Below, in pieces: positions 31,640-42,840 of a DNA stretch of 64,000 bases. The notes under the pieces are model-generated. The model ran no database searches. It worked only from the letters and a program-made list of their open reading frames with translations, and was not told the DNA's origin. The DNA is from Nageia nagi. Lineage: Eukaryota; Pinophyta. Numbering within the stretch: the stretch's first letter is position 1; each line of letters begins with the position of its first letter. Where the stretch lies: the NCBI GenBank assembly GCA_050084985.1, contig JBITNC010000001.1, positions 83,700,001 through 83,764,000 on the forward strand, in the 5' to 3' direction. A program made the position numbers and the translations under genes.

Positions 31640-32260
31640 ATTCTTGGAAATAATTAGATTTTTTTTAGTACCAAAAGTGTGAGCCACTAATTTATCTATG
31701 AGGAAGTTCACAATATGCTCATCAAAATTGAATACTTGCCAAAAGTTTACAACATCAGGTACTAAAGGCCTACATTGAACTTTGACTCTAAAAGCTCCTC
31801 TTTTGTAATGAGTAGACTTATAACATGCTCCTCTTCTAGCAAGTGCATCAACTATTTCATTGTGTCTTTTGAGAATAGATATAATATTGATAACAAAAAA
31901 TGAATCAAATAAATCCCACACTCTATTCTTGTAGTTCTTTAGATAATGATGTTTTGCACTAATTTGATTTCTAACTTGCTTGATGGCCAATTTAGAATCA
32001 CCATTGACAATTAGGCATCTAATGCCTATAATGATTATTTTAAATAACTCTAAATAAGGATTTTATATTTAGCATCATTATTTGTACAAATCCATGTGAA
32101 TTGGAAGGAGAATCTTTTAGTAGTTCGCTTAGGATATTTGAAGACCACTCTAGCTCCACATCCATGTCTACATCATGAACCATCAAAATACATTATCCAT
32201 ACCTCATGTTCTTTATCAACCATAATTGAGATTGGCTAAGCTTTCTCATATACATAATAA
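31640..32260 (-). pseudogene. RNase H domain located before RT in element I
   Basis: Read with stops: 'VWIMYFDGS' and 'GCGARVVFK' (about 32210-32130), 'CTNNDAKYKILI' (about 32075), 'VNGDSKLAIKQVRNQI' (about 32020-31960), and 'RHNEIVDALARRGA' (about 31870-31825). These are the four catalytic blocks of the plant/archaeal-like RNase H. The second-block Glu is Lys. It lies between protease and RT, while the copy in element H lies after the RT-linked RNase H, the arrangement I know for Tat elements. Both RNase H domains are therefore present in I, in an unusual order. Confidence 0.85.
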
Positions 32261-32379
32261 TTTTTTATGCTAACATCTATGACTTGATAATTTAGATCAT
32301 TTATAGAAAGAACTTTAGTTATTAGTAGTGATTCCCTTAGTGTGTCCTTTTCAAATACTTCCACTAGTTGTGGATCATT

Positions 32380-32830
32380 CATATAGTTTTGTTCATTGAT
32401 CCTTTTGATATGGATAGTTTAGGTGCCTTCATTAAAAATACTTACCTATTTATTTTTGGAGAGGAAATAGAATATGATTGTAGTATAAGGCTACATATCA
32501 TCCCAATTTAGTAGTAAATTCTCTAGAAATACATATTTTTAATAAAAGTGGAAGATCAATTACAATAATATCTTAGACAACATAAATATCAAGGAAGGCA
32601 TTTAGGGTTATTTGAACACCTTTAACACTACCAAATGCATATATTGAAGAATAATCTAATTGTATGAAACCATCAATACATCTTGTAATGTACAACTTCA
32701 TTTTATCTACAAGAACTTTAGGGATAATAGTTATTGCAACTCTAGTATTAATCATACAGTTGTTCACTACCCAACCTTTTAGTGTTAGAGATAAATAGAA
32801 AGGTGGGGGTCTTGTTATACCTATTGGAGT
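32380..32830 (-). pseudogene. aspartic protease of element I
   Basis: 'NNCMINTRVAITIIPKVLVDKM' at 32767-32700 sits where the family has a D-[ST]-G-A-x-[VI]-N-[VI] motif. The catalytic Asp is not visible ('INTR' for 'IDTG'). 'DGFIQLDYSSIYAFGSVKGVQITL' (read in parts) and 'CISREFTTKLG' (about 32500) are conserved downstream blocks. Degenerate. Confidence 0.75.
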
Positions 32831-32993
32831 TGGAGGGACAAGTTAAGAGATTCCATAGATAGAATTCTCTTTATTTTCCCTCTTTTTACTATTTCTTAAC
32901 TTCAAAGCTTCTTGCAAAATATTTAATTGACTTAGTGTCTTTAATGCATCAAACATAGTCATCCTAGAAGGAGTTTTCATTAATTCTTCTATA

Positions 32994-32998
32994 ATATT
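32994..32998. other. Left TSD of solo LTR (ATATT)
   Basis: ATATT here equals ATATT at 33638-33642. Confidence 0.85.
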
Positions 32999-33637
32999 TG
33001 TTATGTGTGGAGCATGATTATTCAGAATTCTTTATTTTAGCCAGATGTATACCCCAGGAAGTTTGTACACCCCTCCACGTGGTGGGGTTATAGGGGGGAC
33101 TTGTCCCCCCTAGGGGGGTTCAGGGGGGAATGTCCCCCCGGCTGGGGGGTCTGAGGGCCAACGGTCCCATGGTGGGGGTTCGGGGGTAGCACCCCTGAAG
33201 CTAAAAATAGATGTAAAATCATCTTATAAAAGTATAGTAATTTCTAGTCAATATGGGCCATTTATTAGGTGAATGATCTAACAATAGAACTTATGTTTGG
33301 TTTAGGGTTTTTGCCCTAGAAGGCAACCCCTCTCTTTATATGAGGGCATTGTAGTAGACATGCATTGGTGAGTAGAAATAGAGACATGATATGGTGAGCA
33401 AAAATAGAGATGTGATACTGTGAGAGAAAATAGAGGATATTACAGTGGATCTATTATAGGTTGTATTTCTTCACTTTGCTGGATAATAGAAAGGAAGGAC
33501 TGGCTATTTGGTGTGGACATAGCCTAAACTGGGTGAACCACGTATATCTATGTCTCTCTTGTTTATGCATTTTTTGTGTTTATATTTTCTACAATATTTA
33601 TGTGTTCCATTGCTCCGTAGTATATAATTTTCTAACA
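32999..33637 (+). mobile_element. Copia solo LTR in element I
   Basis: 639 bp beginning TGTTATGTG and ending TTCTAACA, with a perfect 5-bp ATATT duplication and no internal region. A TATA-like 'ctttatatgagg' (about 33332-33343) and a downstream 'tagcctaaactgggtgaacc' phrase (about 33518-33539) are typical of copia LTRs around their transcription start. The GC-rich block 33060-33200 is a feature of its U3. It lies between the gag and protease of I and is the result of LTR-LTR recombination after insertion. Confidence 0.88.
33067..33195. repeat. Hairpin-rich G/C-run cassette in solo LTR
   Basis: Successive perfect or near-perfect inverted repeats: 'cacgtg' centred stem (33067-33088), G6-ACTTGT-C6 (33093-33110), C6-TA-G6 (33105-33118), G6-AATGT-C6 (33123-33139) and G5-TAGCA-C4 (33182-33195). 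Runs of five to six G also give G-quadruplex potential on either strand. Confidence 0.92.
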
Positions 33638-33642
33638 ATATT

Positions 33643-35250
33643 GTATGGAGCATATGGGATGGATTTACTTATTTTTGATTTTTTATGTGTTCTAAAATGT
33701 TGAGTATTCTTTTCTTTATGATAATCAATAATAAAAGGATATCTCAATGTACTAGGTCTTTCTTTCTTTAGGACTTCTTTTCTAGTTGTAATGGGAATTA
33801 TTTCACTTAGGGAATTAGTATCTAAATTTGATGGAATAGCACCTGAATTAAATGGAACTTGATGATGTTAGTTTTGAGGCTAAGCTAAGGGAGCCTTATA
33901 TTTCTTTAGTTTAGATTGTGCTTGAGTGGATGCTCAATATTGCTAAGTGGTTTGATGTTATTATGGAACTGCTAAAGAAGTTGCTCTAGTTTGAACATAA
34001 TTTGCTTATTTCCTAGCTTATCCTAGAAGTCAAAAGTTCACCATAGTGAAATCAATAGTAGGATCTAATTTACGTTCTACCATCTACTCAAAATGTAATC
34101 CTAAGTATTGATATTGATACACTACACATTAATCTAGAAGATGAGGTATTGAACATGGTGGACACCATTTCCCAATGTCTAAAGTAGCATTATCTATAGC
34201 ACTAGTCATAATAGCATTATCAATTATTTTAGGAGGATTTATCTATTCTAGTTAGTTTACCTTGAGCTAGAATCTTGGTTGATACTGATTGTCATATATT
34301 TTATAATTAAAACCATGATTCTACCTTTCTTATAGAGTGATCTTATTGATAAAATTTCTAATAGTTACCTCCAACCACCTTATTCTTTCCTCTTATTGAG
34401 ATTTAGGTTTAGTACTAGTACTTGTGAAAGCAAGAGTAGGTAATGCTAGTAACTAATTTTGGACAATAGGTTTGGGAGGATATGGTAAAGCTAGAATTCT
34501 AGGGTGACCTATTTATGGAGCATGTTTGGGAGATAAGTTTGAAAATAAAGGCATGATTATTTTGGGCTACATTTTACTAGAGGACACCAAGGTATGTTCT
34601 ACAATATTTATTATCTAGTAAACATCTAGGAATGTATCTTATAACATAACAATAACCATATTGAAATAAAAAAGAAAAGCTTTTCTATAATAGACCAGAG
34701 CTTGTGCACTTATTGGTCAAATTCTTGCTAGTATGGACTTCCATGTTCTTTTAAATCTAATATTGAAATCATCAATAGATTCATGAGGATATCTTTTGAT
34801 ACATTCTATGAGGCCAAGGAACATGCTATCATCACCATATATAGTAAATCTTTTAATTAAAGCCTAACATAACTCTCCCCATGAATTTATAGATTAGGGG
34901 GTAAGAGTTTTGTACCACTCAATTGCTTTACCTTCAAAAGAGTGTGAAAATAACCTAGTTATCATGGTTTCATTAGTAATATTGAAGCTTAAAGTTAATA
35001 AAGATACATCTTGATAATGTTCATATGGCATCTTTTCAAAGCCATCATACTTAGGTAAAACTTTGAAAGCTGCTTAAGGTCTAGGAGGTGAATTAGTAGC
35101 AACAACCAAAGGATGACTATTATTCTAGGAAGAAAAATGTACTGGTTGATCCATACTTGGAGAATGTATAAGAGATAAAGGATTTTTGGGAATGAATCAA
35201 ATACAATAGATAGAGGGGTTTCCCTTAAAGGGACCAAAGGGGACACAACT
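33643..35250 (-). pseudogene. gag of element I
   Basis: The capsid core is readable at 35070-34650: 'FKVLPKYDGFEKMPYEHYQD', 'TRLFSHSFEGKAIEWYKTL', 'SINSWGELC', 'ALIKRFTIYGDDS', 'KRYPHESIDDFNIRFKRTW'. This is the Retrotrans_gag pattern of Tat-type elements (family 'LFP.SFEGKA..WY..L...SI..W..F...F...FG'). The N-terminal part (35250-35080) and the C-terminal Pro/Gln-rich part (34640-33650) carry many stops. No zinc knuckle found. Confidence 0.85.
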
Positions 35251-35505
35251 TAAGAAATATTTCACCTAGTCCACCTATGAGGAATTGATAGCTCTTGAAG
35301 TCTAGGCTATCTAAGGGTATTTTTGGCACTACTTCTAGTTAGTCTACATTTTGGAGGTGCCAGGGTTCAAAACATTGATTGTTTAATAGTAGTCACCAAT
35401 AAAGTTAAAATAACCTTATAATCTTAAAGGATTTAATTAATGTCCCACCAAATAAGGCTATTAAGCCTAACTACACCCACTAAATATGGATTTTAGCTTC
35501 TATCC
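35251..35505 (-). other. Leader of element I
   Basis: 250 bp between primer site and gag with no recognisable feature. Confidence 0.45.
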
Positions 35506-36060
35506 CATCAAGTGTACCAAAAATGGAGTTGGTTACTATTGATCAATATAATGTAACCTCAAAGGGTTTGGTATGGTCATGTTCTCCACTACCTACAATG
35601 GTAATTTCCTTGAAAGAACAAAAGGTGGTGGGGTTGTGCTTGTGTTGGTTTTCTACTCAATCTCCAATTTATAGGCTGGTTCCTATCTGCATTCAAGGTT
35701 AAAAATAAGAAGAAAGAAATAAAAGGATAAAGAGTTATAGGAAAGAGATAAGTAAATAAAAAAGCTAAAATAAGAAATGTACAACTTGGGCATTATAGCA
35801 CAAGCAAAAATCCATAGCCAAGATTAAGAATAGAAAACTATCTCACACCTGGGGTCTCACAATCACAATACATAGCCATAATTTGAAAAAACCATTTCAC
35901 ACATAACATTCATAAAATTAATAAATAGTCATTTCATTACAAGAGGGCAAAGCATTATCTATTTGTATTATCATATGTGAATAGCTTTTATATATTTGAG
36001 CAAATTTGCTGAAATGTTTAACCTTTTTGATCTCTAAGAGCAAGTTATTTATACAACTTC
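35506..36060 (-). repeat. Putative 5' LTR end, primer site and TATA box of element I
   Basis: On the minus strand a possible LTR end '...aactcca' (35523) is followed by 'tttttggtacacttgatgg', a place and form compatible with a primer site, although I cannot assign the tRNA. A TATAAATA box on the minus strand lies at about 36045-36055, some 530 bp upstream. The second LTR copy is not in the window, so the LTR cannot be delimited. Confidence 0.45.
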
Positions 36061-39029
36061 CCCCTCCTTAAGTGGTTGGGTTTCATCAATATACATAATT
36101 GCTAGCATTGAATAGAACAATTGCAACAAAACTATCTACATAAATACCACAATTGTGTTAGATTACATAATGAATAAGTACCAATCAACATGACTATTTG
36201 AGAATTTGCTATTTTTGAATAGCCATGTCCATAGAGTCATAATCCTTTTGACATGTTATTGACTGCTCCTTCTTTAGCCTTGTAGCTGATTGAAGATAAA
36301 ACTATAGCTATCTAAGTAATTATGTGATTACACATTGATGGGTATGATTTGGTACTATGCTCTATTAGCTGCTATCTACTTCTTTGTGGTCTTTATGATC
36401 TCTATTGTAGATGTCAGTAATCAAAGTAATGTTGGTTGATAAACATTATGTTAACTTAATTTAAGAAGAAACTACCATTTTTATGTGGAAATGAGTTGAT
36501 GTTGACACATTAACAGGGTATAAAGGGTCAAACACTTAAGATGAAGTGGAATCAGGAGTTCCTTCTTATGCATTACTCTTACCTTTTCTTAGTAGGTTCT
36601 ATGTTCTTCATTCAAGCTTTGTTGATGATTTGGTTCTTCTAAGACCCATTGATTTTAGCTAAAAATCATGATGTCATCTCTTAGAATCAATAGGCTTTAT
36701 TAATGTTCTTCAAAAATCTACACCCACCATTACTTTCTTCAGGACCTACTAATTTTAGCTAAAAATCATAACATCATCTCTCAAAATTGATGGCCTCTAT
36801 TGATGTTCTTCAAAAATCTACACCTACCATTGCTTGCTCCAAGACCTACTAATTTCAGCCAAAAATCATGATGTCATATCTCAAAATTTGATAGGCTCTA
36901 TTGATGTTCTTCAAAAATTTACATCCACCATTAGTTATGCTAGGATCCATTGATTTCAACCAAAAATCATGACATCATCTCTCAAAATTGGCAGGCTATA
37001 TTGATGATGCTAGATCTAAATCCTAGATACTTATGTTAACAATTCTTGGACACTCTAAAGGAATACAATTCTTAGATACCCAAAGACCTTAAGGGATTAA
37101 ATATAACTCCTAAACACTCTTATATACATAACTCTTGGGCATTAAAGAATAAAAGAATAGAAAATAAATAATAATAGAATTACCCTGACTCTAAGTGTAA
37201 TTCTGAAAAAATACACCTAAGATATTACTCATTGACTCATATTTACAATATTGCCCAGAAAGAGTACCTAGATCTATAGAACTTGAATCTTTTTACTTGA
37301 ACTCCTATAAGACTTGGACTTGGACTTAGACACTTACTTCCCTTACATGTTACATTACATCTCGAATAGGAATTAGACAAAATAAAATTGCCTTTTGACC
37401 TCAAACCTATTTACAATTACTCATGAAGACTCAACTATATTGTATGAAAAACATGTGGGACTTACCTACATAAAAACACCTAGTAATAAGACCTAGAAAA
37501 AGACTCAGCTACCTTTAAAAGATTGACACTCATTATCATAGACTATATATAATTCTTGAATCTGAGCCAAATGACTAAACAAATAATGCCTTCCCTAAGT
37601 AAGATGGTGGTTTTAACTAACATTTATAAGATTAAGACCCAACAATCTAAACATGACTTGAACTTTCCTAGACTTAATAAAACTTGAGTAGAATAACTAA
37701 ATATAAATACTATACACTCATTGCATTACTTACAAAAGAATTAAAGGGAGCAAGAAATAAGAATTAAAGGCATATTATTGAGAAAGAATGAATGAATGAA
37801 AGAACAAAGGAATAGCATAATCTCACCCTCCTTACAAAGTGTAATTCTAAAAGGATAATAATTATTATGTCTTGAGCAATGTTGCTTAGGATTTTTGATG
37901 AAATTTTTTTCAATTGAAATACATTAAATTGAATATTTATAAATTACTCAAAATTTATCTTAGATTTAATCATATTAGTATCCCTTTTCAAAATTTTATG
38001 TTCATTTCTTGAAGGGTAGGCCAACCTACCTCAAGTATCATTTTTCTTAAGACTATGAACTTTTCAAGAAATAATTGCCAATTTTTACCAACTAACCTCT
38101 ATATCTAAACTTTGAAGTCAAATTCTACCATTTTTTTATTCTTTCAATGAGCAATGTTGCTTTGGTGGTAGAATTATCTCTTTAATATATCAAGTTAGAA
38201 AAAAAAAATGCAACTTGGAATTCCACATTTGCCATAAATGCATAAAAAAAAAACCTTCAAAATTAAATTTTGTATTTACTCATCATACATTGGAATAAAG
38301 GAATTAAATGTCAAGTTTATAAACATCATCAAATTCATTTCATTTTTACAGTTGGTAATTTGTACTCTTAACCTCTCATTCTATATTAAGTTAGTGCATT
38401 CTAGGCTATTAGTGGTAATTGAGGTAGTTACCTCAAAGGAGGGCCATAGGGAATTGGTTATGCACTATTTGAGAGAGGGATACCAAGTAGCCAAATGTTT
38501 CTCATTTATAATAATTTTACATAACATTATAACTATTTTGTAAATTAAATTTTTTTATTTGATCTAATTTTTTCCAAATTTAATAAATCTTCAAACATTT
38601 AGATAATAAAATGTATAGAGTTTTTTATTCTGCATGGAGAAAAATGAACATAATTTATACCATAAAACCTTGAGAAACATTAGGTGGGTTTTTCAATTTT
38701 TAGAAAAATTCTATGTAGTTTTAGGTTGCACAACATGATTTTAGGTGTCACTGTTAGGAAAATAGTGAGTAGAAAACCATATTAGAGTGAAACTATATTA
38801 AATAAAATTCATGATACATTTAAGAGTTTTTTGAAACAATCTCATTTTTTTAATATTTAATGAAAAATATGCATTTTAAGCAAATTATAACTTGTATTTT
38901 AAATATTTTTTACATGGCTAGAAACTTAGCTTTGAATTATCTTAATGGATGCAAGATTAAGCTTCCCTAATAAAGTGTAAGGCATGCAGTCTAAATATGG
39001 AGATTTTTAGTGGTTTTATGCTTATTAGT
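36061..39029. other. Gene-free stretch right of element I
   Basis: 3 kb of AT-rich DNA without coding signal. The left part may be the rest of the LTR of I. It contains a 100-bp tandem repeat (36641-37005) and two loose copies of a 'ctaagtgtaattctgaaa' phrase (37190-37212 and 37838-37856) about 645 bp apart. Open stretches at 38238-38543 look fortuitous. Confidence 0.5.
36641..37005. repeat. 100-bp tandem repeat, about 3.6 copies
   Basis: Units begin at 36641, 36741, 36841 and 36942, each starting 'a[ag]gac[cc]' and containing 'ccaaaaatcatga', 'catctctcaaaatt' and 'gttcttcaaaaat'. The last copy is incomplete. Confidence 0.93.
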
Positions 39030-40310
39030 TAGGAGAGAGAACTATTAAATGCTATTGGTTTGAGTGATATGATATACACCCTTCATGTCTCATGTGGCAA
39101 GTATTTCCTTATTGCACTCATGGAGCATTGATGTGATGACACCACATATCTCACATTTCAATAGGTGAGATTACCATCATCATCACTAACATACATTGCA
39201 TACTTTAAGTACTTATGAAGGGTACACTTATTCAAAAGACTATCCACTCCATGAATTAGATGGAGGAGCATTTCCATGAGATTACAAGGGTACAAGATTA
39301 TCAATAAGAAAACAAGGATGCCTCTTCATGATACAATGTACATACCTTAAGAGGATATTGATAGTACCATATGGTTCTTATTATATAGGGCAATTATTAT
39401 TGATATTATATTGTATAGCAATAAGAAACACAAGTGCTTTATTCATGTATTTCAAGTTACTTACTCATTAGGGGAGAGGTATGCATGGGCTCTATAAATT
39501 TTAGTACAACTCTATCAGGATATTCACATCTTTATGTCTATGAAGAAGGGGGAAAGATAGTTTAACAATCATTTTTGTTACAAGTATGGGCCTATGAGCA
39601 TATGAATATATCTCCCCCATTTGTACCCATATATCAAAAATTAAAATATCCCCATTGGTTTTAGTTACAAGCTATTTAACAAATAGGGAATTAGCATGGT
39701 GTAGAGTAGTGTCATTGTCTTATTGATATCTTAGATGAGGATGATATCATATGGGATACCTATTTTGATTTACTAGTATGGGAGTCATATGAGAAGTTTT
39801 CATATAGCATGAATCCATAATAAATTCAAGGACATAGCCGAATGATAAAGTTTTACCATCCAAACTAACTTATGATATTCCTACCCTATAGATATGGGCT
39901 ACCATTATGATATATTACTAGTATTATCCCATGTTTGTAGGTCACTTCATTATTATATATTAATGTCAAAAGTGGGAGGAGCATGAGGACCACCCACCCA
40001 TGGTACCATCTCTAGATCATGAATATAATCTTGAGTATGAACTATGGTGGTAGGGTATTAGACTTGTCTCTCTAGGACTAGATAATGAGGATGAGGGGGG
40101 ACAAGGAGGAAGTGGGGGAGGAGAAGAAAGAAAAGGAAAAGGAAGAAGAGGGGGAGTAAGAGGAGAGGGAGGAGGAAATAGTTTTTATGGATATAGAGGC
40201 CCTATATTAGCCTACAAAGGTAGTCAATCCTTATGGTACATTCTCATCATACACTATGCCTACACCACCTATATCCATCATAGTATAGCTCACTTGACCT
40301 CGTGTTAGTT
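39030..40310 (+). pseudogene. Plant mobile domain (PMD, MAIN-like) relic, copy 1
   Basis: The + strand gives, across frames, 'LSDMIYTLHVSCGKYFLIALMEH' split in reading, then 'SIGEITIIITNIHCIL', a stop, and 'VLMKGTLIQ' at 39050-39240. This is the pattern of the plant mobile domain ('LI.ALVERW....T F.LP.GEMT.TL.DV..ILGLP..G..V'). A downstream part at 40075-40185 encodes a Gly/Glu/Arg/Lys-rich tail. A homologous relic lies on the opposite strand at 59400-61190. PMD is known from host proteins of the MAIN/MAIL type and from Ty3 and Mutator-like elements. Here it is repeat-borne, to judge from the context. Confidence 0.6.
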
Positions 40311-40699
40311 TTATAAAAAATATGATAATTAGAGCACAAAATATAAAATGAGTATAATGTTTTCATTATAAACAATTATGTAAACATAGACTAAGGCTCT
40401 TCAAGCCTAGATCTCGACCCTATAGGAGCATATGGCTTGATAAAAAATGGATCAGGAAGTTGATCTTTGTAGGAGGAAGAATTATCCCAAAGGTTTTTAT
40501 GCATGGATATTATCTTACATTTGAAATATAGTGATTTTATCTCACAATGAGGATGGTATCCATACCATGCTAATGCTTACTTATGGTGTCCATGTTGTAG
40601 GTTTAGATTAGTTATCAATGGAAGTTGAAGGCATAGGGTGGTTAATAAAATTATATCATTTTCGAGAGTTAAACATCATTTGTCAAATATCTGAGCCTA
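40311..40699. other. Spacer before element F
   Basis: No coding signal. It may include the upstream part of F's LTR, which I cannot delimit. Confidence 0.4.
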
Positions 40700-41149
40700 T
40701 TAGATATCTTTATTTTTTTTGTTATGGGATTGGAGAGTTAGAGGAGTTTTGGAGTGGTTTTACAAGGAAATCAAGATTCATCTTGTAATTGTTATTCTCT
40801 AAAAATACTATTTTGTTGTAGGAGTATTGCAAAATTCTATAGGATGACATATTGCTATCAAATTCATAGTATTATTTTATATACATGTACATGTTGTAAT
40901 TCTCTATATACAATGAGAATAAGTGCTCCCATTCCATGCAATATTAACCCACATTGTGTGAACTAGGGTACATCATTATTTTAAACATTTGTGTATTTGA
41001 TTTGAGATTATTCTTTTGTTGTTGTTTTATAGTATTAAGTTGATTTCACAATTTGTAAATTAATTTAAGGTTAACATAGTAGTATTTTATTTTTAAAATA
41101 CATAAGTGAGGATCTAAGTATGCTATAAGAATTTGGTGATTCCAAATCA
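40700..41149 (+). repeat. LTR of chromovirus F (start uncertain)
   Basis: Patches such as 'atacaatgagaa', 'ccattccatgcaatattaacccacattgtgtgaactagggta' (40905-40970) and 'aagtgaggatctaagtatgctataa' (41104-41128) match LTR 1-3. It ends 'aaatca', followed by a degraded primer site 'tgttgtattagag' (41150-41162). Confidence 0.7.
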
Positions 41150-41224
41150 TGTTGTATTAGAGAGCAAATTATCAAATTTTTAAAGGAGGTTTATATGGAT
41201 TTTACAATGTTGACATCATATAAG

Positions 41225-42240
41225 TGCATTAGTAGAGCACCCACATTATGATTATTGATGTTCAGGAGAAGGTTTCAAGAAATTGAATTATTCCCATAGG
41301 ATCCAAATATTGGTATATGAATAACGATGAATTCTATGTAGTTGATATAGGAAGAACAACCTAAGAATGTAAGAACCATGTCTAATAGTAATTTTGAGAG
41401 GAGGTTCATTGTAATGAAGAGTCATTTGGTAAGATTGACTAAGCCCTTGGTGGGAGTTAACTAAAATAATAGTAATTAGAGACAACATTGTGATGGAGAG
41501 GTAAGAGGACCTACTTTTAGTGGATAAGTTGATGTTGATAAATTAAATAATTAGTTAAAGAAATTGGAGGTATAATTTTAGATCCAAGGTGTTTTTGGTG
41601 ATGTTAATAAAACATCTTTTGAAAAATTGAAGATGGATGGACATGCATTGATTTGATGGGAGATTCATGTTGAGACTCTTAAGCATGAAAATTAGCCAAA
41701 AGTCTCTTCTTGGCAAGAATTCAATAATTTGTTGAATGATTAGTTCTATCCATTGGGATATAATAATAAGTAATTGATGAAATGGTAGTTTTTTAGATAA
41801 AAATGAGGATAATTAGTTTAAGAATAAACTACCAAATTTATAAACCTAGCTACTTTGCTTAGTATTTCACTTAATTATCCTCAAACATTAATGAAGTACA
41901 TTGGTTGACTACTAATCATTTGTAAACTACTATTATGTTGTTCAATCCTACAAATCTTAATCAAGTGTGTGTTCAAGAACAATATTTAGAAAAGGATCAA
42001 AAAGCAAGAAGATAATATAAAGACTCCAAGAAGGATTCAAGTTAAATGGGACAACAAGAAAAGGGAAAATATCAAGAGAAAAGTAAAGGTAAGAAAGATA
42101 CCAGAACCACTAACACTTCAAAGGAATATGATGATAATAACAATTGTAATCATTATGATAAGGATGATCATGTTTAAGAGAAATGTTAGGAACTTCATTC
42201 AAAATTACATCCATAAAATAAGAGGAGTAAGGATAAGAAG
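41225..42240 (+). pseudogene. gag of chromovirus F
   Basis: Blocks parallel to A are readable: 'FERRFIVMKSHLV' (41395-41435), 'KMDGHALI' with TGA for Trp and 'EIHVETLKHEN' (41630-41692), 'LMKW' then stops near 41780, and a zinc-knuckle remnant near 42140-42190 ('CNHYDKDDHV'). Several stops. Confidence 0.8.
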
Positions 42241-42339
42241 AATTTTATCATCAATATATGTGAGGATGTTGAGGGTGATGGAAAGCTTAATCACTCAACT
42301 ATTCAAAAAGTTGTAGAAGATAAGAATATTAAGTAATAA

Positions 42340-42840
42340 AGGATTATGTTATTCCATCTCAAGATCCAAAAAAAAATTATAAGGATTGATTGCATCATTG
42401 ATCCATATTCTCAAGCAAATATGATTTCTAAATCTATGGTGTTTAGTTTGGGATTGAAGACCTATAATCATCCTCATCCATACCCTTTCAGTTGGGTGCA
42501 TAATGATGACAAGTTGCAAGTCACTAATCAATGTAAGTTTAAAGTTTCTATTTGTTCAAAATATATTTATGAATTTGTGGATGAAGTTGTTCTATTAGAT
42601 ATCTATTATGTTATTCTTATTTATCCCTATTTGTGGCATAAATATGTTCTTTATTATAGAATTTTGAATAAGTATAAATTGATTAAGCATGGAAAGGATT
42701 ATCTTATTAGTACTCATAAAAGAAAGAAAAAGTTACCTTTGATCATAGCCAATTAGTTCAAATAATTGATCAAATAAAGAAAGCAATTGGTATTACTCAT
42801 GATCAAGGAATAAGAGTTTTGTTCTATCAATATCATGACA
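42340..42840 (+). pseudogene. aspartic protease of chromovirus F
   Basis: An open frame of 136 codons from 42346: 'RIDCIIDPYSQANMISKSMV', where the family has D-S-G-S (the Gly is lost, 'DPYS'), 'HPHPYPFSWVHNDDKLQVTNQCKFKVSI', read in parts, then 'FVDEVVLLDIYYVIL' and 'YRILNKYKLIKHGKDYLI'. It is the most complete protease of this family in the window and defines what B has lost. Confidence 0.88.

Larger units (their letters stand above)
26949..36060 (-). mobile_element. Tat-like Ty3 element I (minus strand), degenerate
   Basis: The minus strand holds in order: LTR end and primer site (about 35523), gag (35250-33640), solo-LTR insertion, protease (32830-32380), RNase H (32260-31640), RT (31400-30600), the normal RT-linked RNase H (30560-29990), integrase (29870-28880) and an additional reading frame (28268-27142). 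Its 3' LTR is missing where it meets LTR 3 of B. The capsid and protease resemble gymnosperm Tat-type elements. The position of the first RNase H is unusual. Confidence 0.8.

Noticed and set aside
32999-33060. Start of the solo LTR at 'tgtatacccc' (33050)
   Set aside because: No duplication fits that start. The earlier TGTTATGTG gives matching TGTTA/TAACA ends and a perfect ATATT TSD.
38238-38543. 101-codon frame on + right of element I
   Set aside because: It begins in an A-rich run and reads as Ile/Lys/Phe-rich text expected from AT-rich DNA. No domain.
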